From Burkholderiales bacterium (GTDB taxonomy: Bacteria; Pseudomonadota; Gammaproteobacteria; Burkholderiales; Casimicrobiaceae), in assembly GCA_025935435.1 (NCBI GenBank), contig JAICVH010000088.1:1-8104 (forward strand): 8,104 nucleotides of DNA. The letters are read 5' to 3'. This document shows positions 1 to 5,304 of this stretch, one piece after another. A program made the translations under genes and the position numbers. The notes below the pieces were generated by a model. It was not told the origin of the DNA and ran no database searches. It worked only from the letters and a program-made list of their open reading frames with translations. Each line of letters begins with the position of its first letter. Positions within the stretch are counted from its first letter, which is position 1.

Positions 1-1
1 C

Positions 2-1063
2 TATCGCGGCGAATACATCCGCGAGCTTGCACAACGCTACCTCGACGAGGTGGGTCACGACTTGTCCGACGTGGAGGCGATCCGGCGCTTCGCGGTCGCC
101 GAGTTGCGCAAGGAGCAGGACCGCGATCTGCAGGCGTTCGGCGTGCGGTTCGATCGCTATTACCTCGAAAGCTCGCTTTACGCCGACGGCCGTGTCGATG
201 CGACCGTCGACAAGCTCGAAGCGTCCGGCGCGACGTACGAGAGCGAAGGCGCCCTGTGGCTGCGCACGACGACGTTCGGCGACGACAAGGATCGGGTGAT
301 GCGCAAGTCCGACGGCGGCTATACGTATTTCGTGCCGGACGTTGCCTATCACGTCACGAAGTTCGAGCGCGGTTACGCCCGCGCGATCAACGTGCAGGGC
401 TCGGACCATCACGGGACGGTGGCGCGCGTGCGCGCCGGTTTGCAGGCGCTGGCGATCGGCATTCCGCCGGGCTATCCCGATTACGTGCTGCACAAGATGG
501 TGACGGTGGTGCGCGGTGGCGAGGAAGTGAAGATCAGCAAGCGCGCCGGCAGCTACGTCACGTTGCGCGACCTGATCGACGAGGCCGGGCGCGATGCCGT
601 GCGCTTTTTCCTGGTCTCCCGCAAGGCCGATTCCGAATTCGTGTTCGATATCGATCTCGCACGCTCGCAATCGGACGAGAACCCGGTCTACTACGTGCAA
701 TACGCGCACGCGCGCGTGCAATCGGTGCTGAAGCAGGCGGGCATTGCGCCAGCCGATGCTGCCGAGCGGCTGCGAGACGTCGACGCATCGCCGCTCGAAA
801 GCGCGTACGAACAGGCGCTGTTGCGCCGGCTCGCCGATTTCCCGGGCGTACTGTCGCTTGCGGCAGACGAATTCGCGCCGCATCAGGTGACGTTCTACCT
901 AAAGGATTTGGCGCAGGAATTCCACAGTTACTATAATGCGGAGCGATTTCTGGTCGACGACATGGACGTACGTAACGCGCGGCTCGCGTTGATCGTCGCC
1001 GTGGGCCAGGTGTTGCGCAACGCGCTTTCCATTCTGGGCATCCGTGCGCCCGACGAGATGTGA
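2..1063 (+). CDS. argS: Arginyl-tRNA synthetase, C-terminal 353 residues (5' end outside window)
   Basis: ArgRS is a cytoplasmic class I synthetase that charges tRNA-Arg with arginine using ATP. The frame is open from the first complete codon at position 2 and ends with TGA at 1061-1063. It begins YRGEYIRELAQRYLDE, inside the catalytic domain. Recognisable class I ArgRS landmarks are GSDHHGTVARVRAGLQAL (from about 398) and KISKRAG at 530-550, the counterpart of the KMSKS ATP-binding loop, which is normally degenerate in ArgRS. The block NPVYYVQYAHARVQ (about 680-720) opens the C-terminal DALR anticodon-binding helical domain. The end, RNARLALIVAVGQVLRNALSILGI, is the usual ArgRS terminus. Bacterial enzymes of this kind are about 560-600 residues, so roughly 240 N-terminal residues, including the HIGH motif, lie upstream. 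The next gene starts 4 bp after the stop, suggesting co-transcription. No frameshift or lesion is seen in the visible part. Confidence 0.97.
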   Translation, partial: YRGEYIRELAQRYLDEVGHDLSDVEAIRRFAVAELRKEQDRDLQAFGVRFDRYYLESSLYADGRVDATVDKLEASGATYESEGALWLRTTTFGDDKDRVMRKSDGGYTYFVPDVAYHVTKFERGYARAINVQGSDHHGTVARVRAGLQALAIGIPPGYPDYVLHKMVTVVRGGEEVKISKRAGSYVTLRDLIDEAGRDAVRFFLVSRKADSEFVFDIDLARSQSDENPVYYVQYAHARVQSVLKQAGIAPADAAERLRDVDASPLESAYEQALLRRLADFPGVLSLAADEFAPHQVTFYLKDLAQEFHSYYNAERFLVDDMDVRNARLALIVAVGQVLRNALSILGIRAPDEM

Positions 1064-1067
1064 ATCG

Positions 1068-1754
1068 ATGAACGCTTCAACTGCAACAAGGCGCTTGCCA
1101 CCGCGCACGCCGCATCGGCGGAGCGCCGTTGGCGGCACGCTGCTCGGCGTGTTCATCGGCATCATCGTGGGCCTGGGGATGGCAGCAACCGTTGCGTACT
1201 GGCTGATGAAGAACAACCCGGCGCTGCCGCTGCCGTCGTTGACGCACGACGCGCGCGATGCCGCGCGCGAGGCGACGGCGAAGGTTGCCAAGGCGGATAG
1301 CGACAAGCCGCGCTTCGATTTCTACAAGATCCTCCCGGGCGTCGACGAGCCGAAGCTCGCACCCGAACGTCGTCCGGCCGACCGTGGAGACCGTGCCGTC
1401 GTCGAGCAGGCAAAGGATCGTTCAGCGGGGAAGTCCACCGCGCCGCCGCCGGACGCAGCACCAACCCGCGTCCCGGACAAGGTGCTTCAGGTCGACGCGT
1501 CGCCGAAGCTCGCCAAGCCTCCCGATCGATTCTGGTTGCAGGCGGGTTCGTTCTCGTCCGTGCCCGATGCCGAGAACCTGCGCGCGCGGCTCGCGTTGGC
1601 AGGGTGGGAGGCGAGCGTGCAGGAAGGCGCGCTGCCCGACAAGAGCATCCGCTATCGCGTGCGCATCGGGCCGTACGACAACGCCGACGAGCTCGGGCGG
1701 ATGAAAGGCGAGCTCGCAAGGCGCGGCTTCGACGTCGCGGTCATCCGCTATTGA
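1068..1754 (+). CDS. SPOR-domain inner-membrane protein, FtsN-like
   Basis: This is a 228-residue protein with the layout of FtsN-type SPOR proteins. A short basic cytoplasmic N-terminus (residues 1-23, rich in Arg) is followed by one membrane helix (about 24-47, TLLGVFIGIIVGLGMAATVA) and a charged, proline-containing linker with FDFYKILPG near its start. A C-terminal SPOR domain covers about 153-228 and begins DRFWLQAGSF, the characteristic first strand. SPOR domains bind denuded septal peptidoglycan, so a role in division or cell-wall remodelling is likely, with the bulk of the protein in the periplasm. I chose ATG at 1068 over the in-frame GTG at 1044, because 1044 lies inside argS and adds only eight unremarkable residues. 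The Shine-Dalgarno before 1068 is weak (GACGAG inside the argS tail), so translational coupling to argS is plausible. E. coli FtsN is longer (319 residues), so I call this FtsN-like and do not assign the symbol. Confidence 0.9.
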   Translation: MNASTATRRLPPRTPHRRSAVGGTLLGVFIGIIVGLGMAATVAYWLMKNNPALPLPSLTHDARDAAREATAKVAKADSDKPRFDFYKILPGVDEPKLAPERRPADRGDRAVVEQAKDRSAGKSTAPPPDAAPTRVPDKVLQVDASPKLAKPPDRFWLQAGSFSSVPDAENLRARLALAGWEASVQEGALPDKSIRYRVRIGPYDNADELGRMKGELARRGFDVAVIRY

Positions 1755-1761
1755 GCGCACT

Positions 1762-1808
1762 CCGGCGGCCTGCGCTGCGGGCGACGGAACTTGCGTGCCC
1801 GCCGCCGG
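1762..1808. other. Nested GC-rich hairpin in the SPOR gene-dsbA gap
   Basis: CCGGCGGC (1762-1769) is perfectly complementary to GCCGCCGG (1801-1808). Inside it, GCGGGC (1777-1782) can pair with GCCCGC (1797-1802), competing for two bases of the outer stem. The structure begins 7 bp after the SPOR gene stop. It is not followed by a T-tract (the next bases are GACCAAGG), so it is not a standard intrinsic terminator. It may be a weak attenuator or an mRNA 3'-end stabiliser. Random pairing in such GC-rich DNA is also possible. Confidence 0.35.
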
Positions 1809-1914
1809 GACCAAGGTGCGCGCCCGCCGTCGGCGAAGCCGCGTGTCGAGCCGTTGATCGTTACGGCCGGCCGGCGACAAACAACGACACTCGCTTCCTT
1901 ACCCTGGAGAACCA

Positions 1915-2571
1915 ATGATCATTCGTGCAGTGCCCCTGATCGGTCGAGCGCTGCTCGTTATCGTCACCGCGTTCGCGCTCGCCAGCGGTAACGCGGGCGC
2001 GCAGCTGGTCGAAGGCAAGAACTACCGGCGCATCGCCAATCCCCAGCCGGTCGAGACCGGTCGCAAGATCGAGGTCATCGAGTTCTTTTCATACGGCTGC
2101 CCGCATTGCGCAGAGCTCGAACCGCATCTCGACGCGTGGCTTGCGAAGGCCCCGGCCGACGTCGCCTTCCGCCGCGTTCCGGTGATGTTCCAGCAGCGCT
2201 GGGTGCCGCTCGCAAAGATCTATTACACGCTCGACGCGCTTGGCACCGAATCGAAGCTGTCGCCCGACGTGTTCAAGGCGATCCACGGCTCCGGCACGTC
2301 GCTGTGGGATGCGAACAAGTTCTACGAGTGGGCGGCGAGCAAAGGTCTCGATCGCAAGAAGGTCGAGGAGGTGTTCACGTCGTTTGCCATCGACGGCAAG
2401 ATGAAGCGCGCAATGCAGCTCGCCCAGCAATACAACATCCAGGGCGTACCGACGGTCATCGTCGATGGCAAGTTCGTGACGTCGTCGTCGGAAGTAGGCA
2501 CGCACGCGCAATTGCCGGCGGCGATCGACGAGCTCGTGAACAAGGCGCGCGCCGAGCGTCCGAAGGGATAA
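1915..2571 (+). CDS. dsbA: Periplasmic thiol:disulfide oxidoreductase DsbA
   Basis: DsbA introduces disulfide bonds into exported proteins and is itself re-oxidised by inner-membrane DsbB. The 218-residue product has a cleavable signal peptide (residues 1 to about 29, hydrophobic core ALLVIVTAFALA, probable cut after AGA before QLVEG). The thioredoxin-fold start is IEVIEFFSYGCPHC. The active-site pair is Cys62-Pro-His-Cys65, the CPHC dipeptide arrangement typical of strongly oxidising DsbA. A helical insertion follows, with SLWDANKFYEWAASKGLD in its second half. The cis-proline loop is Gly177-Val-Pro179-Thr, next to the active site in the fold. Length matches the family (about 210 residues). 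The ATG at 1915 is preceded by GGAG at 1906-1909 with 5-nt spacing, a good ribosome site. The 160-bp upstream gap could hold its own promoter. TAA ends the gene at 2569-2571, and the following SDR continues in the same reading frame with no gap. Confidence 0.97.
   Translation: MIIRAVPLIGRALLVIVTAFALASGNAGAQLVEGKNYRRIANPQPVETGRKIEVIEFFSYGCPHCAELEPHLDAWLAKAPADVAFRRVPVMFQQRWVPLAKIYYTLDALGTESKLSPDVFKAIHGSGTSLWDANKFYEWAASKGLDRKKVEEVFTSFAIDGKMKRAMQLAQQYNIQGVPTVIVDGKFVTSSSEVGTHAQLPAAIDELVNKARAERPKG
2563..2567 (+). promoter_or_regulatory. Putative ribosome-binding site for the SDR, inside the dsbA tail
   Basis: AAGGG overlaps the last two sense codons of dsbA and sits 4 nt before the first SDR codon (2572). 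The spacing suits a start at about 2572-2578, yet no ATG, GTG or TTG is there. It supports the idea that a proper start codon once followed, or that the sequence is wrong by a base or more at 2568-2572. Confidence 0.4.
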
Positions 2572-3336
2572 ACCGCGGTCGTTTTCATCACCGGCGCGTC
2601 GTCCGGCATCGGCGAGGCGCTCGCGCGGCATTACGCCGCGCAGTCGGTGACGCTCGGACTGTTGGCGCGTCGAGGCGCCGAGCTCGCGCGCGTCGCTGCC
2701 GCATGCGCACCGGCGCGTGTGGTCATTTATACAGGCGATGTACGCGATTCGGCAGCGCTCGCGCACGTGGGCGAAGATTTCATCTCGCGCTTCGGTGTCC
2801 CCGACGTCGTCATCGCCAACGCAGGCGTTTCGCGCGGCACGCTGACCGAGTTCGCCGAAGACCTGCCGGCGTTCCGTTCGGTCCTCGACACGAACGTCAT
2901 GGGCATCGTCAATGCATTCCAGCCATTCGTGGCGGCGATGCGCGAAGCGCAGCGCGGCGCGCTCGTGGGTATCGCGAGCATCGCCGGGTTTCGCGGCATA
3001 CCGGGTTCGGGTGCATACAGCGCGTCGAAGGCCGCTGCAATCTGCTACCTGGAAAGCCTGCGTGTGGAGTTGCATGGCAGCGGCGTCAGCGTCATAACCG
3101 TTTGTCCCGGGTACATCGCAACGCCGATGACCGAACGCAATCCTTACCGAATGCCGTTCCTGCAGCAGCCGGAGGTTGCCGCTCGCAAGATTGCCAACGC
3201 GATCGCCGCGCGCCGACGCTTCTACGTGCTGCCGTGGCAGATGGCCGTCGCCGGCCGCGCGCTTCGCCTGCTGCCGCGTCCGCTATACGACCGGATGTTC
3301 GCCAACGCACCCAGGAAGCCGCGGCGCAGCGACTGA
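2572..3336 (+). CDS. Short-chain dehydrogenase/reductase; start codon missing or non-canonical
   Basis: This is a classical SDR, an NAD(P)-dependent oxidoreductase of cytoplasmic Rossmann fold; its substrate cannot be told. The first coding residues after the dsbA stop read TAVVFITGASSGIGEALARH, which contains strand beta-1 and the cofactor motif TGxxxGIG. Further motifs, numbered from 2572, are NAG at 83-85, structural/catalytic Asn108 (TNVMG), Ser136 (ASIAGF), Tyr149 and Lys153 (YSASK), and the PG motif in CPGYIATPM. About 254 residues is normal for the family. The oddity is the start. The codons from the stop are ACC GCG GTC GTT TTC ATC ACC, and the first ATG/GTG/TTG in frame is GTG at 2647, which would delete the cofactor motif. 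AAGGG at 2563-2567 lies where a ribosome site for a start near 2572 should be. The lower boundary given here is therefore the limit of the open frame, not a proven start. The gene is either initiated unusually, damaged at the start codon, or affected by a sequence error. Confidence 0.85.
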   Translation, partial: TAVVFITGASSGIGEALARHYAAQSVTLGLLARRGAELARVAAACAPARVVIYTGDVRDSAALAHVGEDFISRFGVPDVVIANAGVSRGTLTEFAEDLPAFRSVLDTNVMGIVNAFQPFVAAMREAQRGALVGIASIAGFRGIPGSGAYSASKAAAICYLESLRVELHGSGVSVITVCPGYIATPMTERNPYRMPFLQQPEVAARKIANAIAARRRFYVLPWQMAVAGRALRLLPRPLYDRMFANAPRKPRRSD

Positions 3337-3349
3337 GCGCCTTCGACGT

Positions 3350-5176
3350 TCAGAATGGAATACGGACCCCGACGGTAATGCCATAGCCGTCGCCGTCACC
3401 GCGACCCGACGTGCCCGATCCGGTCACGTAGCCGGTGACGTTGCCGAAATCCGCGCTGGCGCCGATCAGGTACTGGACGAAATCGCGGTCGGGTTTGATC
3501 ACCTGCACCGAGTAATCACCGCCCAGCGTGACCGATGACGCCGTGACGAAACGATCGTCGTCCTTGCTTTCGAAGTTCCACGTCACGCGGGCGAACGGCC
3601 GCACGTTCGCGATGCGCCCGGCGACCTGCCAGCCGAGCCCGGTGATGAACGACTTGCGCTCCTGCTCGCCGTACACGAGCGCCGAGCTGTTGCTGCCGCG
3701 CTCGGCGAAGCCGCGCACGTGTATCTCCTGGTAGGCGAGGCGCGCGAATGGGCCGTGCAGCCAGTCGCCATACGTGAACCAGTAGCCGCCGAGCACGCTG
3801 CCCATCGCGTGCCAGCCGCGCGTTTCGCCCGCTTCGGTGCGGGTGTTCGCGCCGAGCCGGACGTTGCGATGCACGTCGCTGAAATCGAGATCCCCCGCGC
3901 CGGCCGTCGCGCCGACATACCAGGGTCCGTTGCCGTAGCCTGCATAGACCGTTCCGGTCGTCTCTTTCAGTTTGTAGCCACCGTTGCCGCCGCCGAAGTC
4001 ACCGCGGTCATCGGCGTAGGTGACCGCCGCACCGACGAGCATCCGCTCGGATACCTTGATGTCGCCGCCGGCCGAGATCGTGTTGACGTCGGCGTTTCCC
4101 GATAACGCGCGCCCGTCGAAATCGCTGCGGCCATAGTCGTAGCTGACCCACGCATCGAAGCGGTTCGTCGCGCGCGGCGCATTGACCGCCGAAATCATTC
4201 GCGCGTCGATGGCACGAAACGCCGACTGTTCGACCGCGAGCGGCGCCTCGGCGAGGGCGCCGATTCGCGCCGGGCCTTCGAGCATCGACAACACGAGTTG
4301 CGAAATGACGGCGTGCGCGCCGGTGGTGGGGTGCACGGCGTCGGCGAAGACGAACGTCGTCGCCGCATCCGGCACGATGAGGTTCGCGCTCGTGCAGATC
4401 AGCGAAGGCGTCGCGCCGCACGCCGGCGTCGTTGCATTGACGAAGCCGTACGCGGCCGGGTCGGCGAGGATCTCGTTGAACAAGGCGAAGATGTTGACGC
4501 GGATCGTCGGCACGCCAAGCGTGTCGAGCCCACCGATCAACGTCGTGTTGAACAGCGACGATACGGCACTGATCTGCGCCGATTGCCCCGAAGCGGTGCC
4601 GAACGGCGTGCGACCGATGTCGGGAAGGTTGAAGACGACGACGTTGCGGGCGCCCGCGGCATCGAGAACCGCGACCTGCTGCACGAGACTCACGGCTGCT
4701 GCGCCGACGTTCGCTTGCAGCTCCGTCGGCGAGATCGCGCCGGCCGACAGCGCGCCGAGTTGAAAAAACACGTCGTTGGCGCCGCCCCACACCATGTATA
4801 GCGCGCTCGAATCGAGCGGCCCACGCGCGAGGAGTGACGAGACCTGGTTGGCGATCGGCGTCGCAGTGCCCGTGGGTGCCGTCGCCGGAACCCCCGGCAG
4901 GCTCGTGACGCGCGCGCCACCTTGAGCAAAGTTGGTCCCGCCCTGATTTGCAGGCGTCGCGGTGAGACCGTAGCTTTGCGCGAGCACCTGCGACCATACG
5001 GGCCCCGGGTTGGTCGTGAACAGTCCGGTGCCCGGCGGGAGGACCGGCCGGTACGTCCCGCTGTCGGTCAGGCTGTCGCCGAAGAAGAAAACGTTGCTGA
5101 ACTGTGCGGACGCATTGCCCGCGGCGAAGGCAAGCGCCGCGGCGCTGACCGCGAGTGACCGGCGAAACAAAGCCAT
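3350..5176 (-). CDS. Autotransporter esterase/lipase of the GDSL (EstA) family
   Basis: This 608-residue type Va autotransporter carries a GDSL/SGNH esterase passenger held at the cell surface by a C-terminal beta-barrel. Residues 1-24 form a signal peptide (SAAALAFAAGNASA, cut before QFSN). Block I is FFFGDSLTDSG with nucleophile Ser35. Block II Gly lies in NFAQGGARV (about 86-87). Block III is GGAND with Asn134. Block V is DAVHP with Asp279 and His282, the same Asp-x-x-His spacing as in Pseudomonas EstA. From about residue 330 the sequence changes to alternating aromatic/polar strands and ends GVRIPF, the terminal Phe expected for BAM recognition. EstA-type enzymes hydrolyse short-chain esters; the natural substrate is unknown. 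The frame runs open up to 5437, but ATG at 5176 is chosen because the signal peptide begins there and GGAG (5189-5186) precedes it by 9 nt. The only cysteines are Cys253 and Cys261, in the passenger. The gene converges on the SDR with 13 bp between stops. Confidence 0.94.
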   Translation of the reverse strand: MALFRRSLAVSAAALAFAAGNASAQFSNVFFFGDSLTDSGTYRPVLPPGTGLFTTNPGPVWSQVLAQSYGLTATPANQGGTNFAQGGARVTSLPGVPATAPTGTATPIANQVSSLLARGPLDSSALYMVWGGANDVFFQLGALSAGAISPTELQANVGAAAVSLVQQVAVLDAAGARNVVVFNLPDIGRTPFGTASGQSAQISAVSSLFNTTLIGGLDTLGVPTIRVNIFALFNEILADPAAYGFVNATTPACGATPSLICTSANLIVPDAATTFVFADAVHPTTGAHAVISQLVLSMLEGPARIGALAEAPLAVEQSAFRAIDARMISAVNAPRATNRFDAWVSYDYGRSDFDGRALSGNADVNTISAGGDIKVSERMLVGAAVTYADDRGDFGGGNGGYKLKETTGTVYAGYGNGPWYVGATAGAGDLDFSDVHRNVRLGANTRTEAGETRGWHAMGSVLGGYWFTYGDWLHGPFARLAYQEIHVRGFAERGSNSSALVYGEQERKSFITGLGWQVAGRIANVRPFARVTWNFESKDDDRFVTASSVTLGGDYSVQVIKPDRDFVQYLIGASADFGNVTGYVTGSGTSGRGDGDGYGITVGVRIPF

Positions 5177-5304
5177 GACGGATATCTCCGGGAGGAAACG
5201 GCGGAAGGCGGTTGCGGATGCGCGGGACGAACGCCACATTCTAGTCGATGATGATGGCTGAGTTGGATCGTCAACGAGCAGTGACGAAGGGACGTTTTCA
5301 AACG
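5177..5304. promoter_or_regulatory. Divergent intergenic region between the esterase and FecR/DUF6600 genes
   Basis: These 128 bp separate two divergently transcribed genes for exported proteins and must hold both 5' regions unless the + gene starts earlier. On the minus strand GGAG (5189-5186) serves the esterase. On the plus strand GAAGGGA (5286-5292) lies 12 nt before ATG 5305, rather far for an ideal ribosome site. No clear operator palindrome is visible. Confidence 0.6.
5238..5266 (-). promoter_or_regulatory. Candidate sigma-70 promoter for the esterase gene
   Basis: Read on the minus strand, TAGAAT (5243-5238) matches the -10 consensus in five of six bases. At 17-bp spacing the -35 position is CCAACT (5266-5261), a poor match. 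A better TTGACG (5274-5269) lies at 25 bp, too far. A good -10 with a weak -35 suggests an activator-dependent or weak promoter, leaving an untranslated leader of about 55 nt. Confidence 0.3.

Noticed and set aside
1864..1873. 10-bp palindrome CGGCCGGCCG upstream of dsbA
   Set aside because: Made only of G and C in a GC-rich gap, with no flanking symmetry; expected by chance.
1854..1882. TTGATC (1854-1859) with ACAAAC (1877-1882) at 17-bp spacing as a dsbA promoter
   Set aside because: The -10 match is poor and such pairs occur by chance; not enough to list as a feature.
2089..3386. Long Arg/Ala-rich open frames on both strands over dsbA and the SDR (for example 2106-3386 + and 2089-3075 -)
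   Set aside because: High GC removes stop codons from alternative frames. The products are Arg-rich without domains, while the dsbA and SDR frames carry full family motifs.
4008..5237. Second minus-strand open frame of 409 codons overlapping the esterase
   Set aside because: Low-complexity Arg-rich translation in a shifted frame of a well-supported esterase; no motif.
5248..5304. ATG at 5248 as start of the FecR/DUF6600 gene
   Set aside because: It adds 19 polar residues before a signal peptide and has no clear ribosome site. ATG 5305 is better, though not proven.
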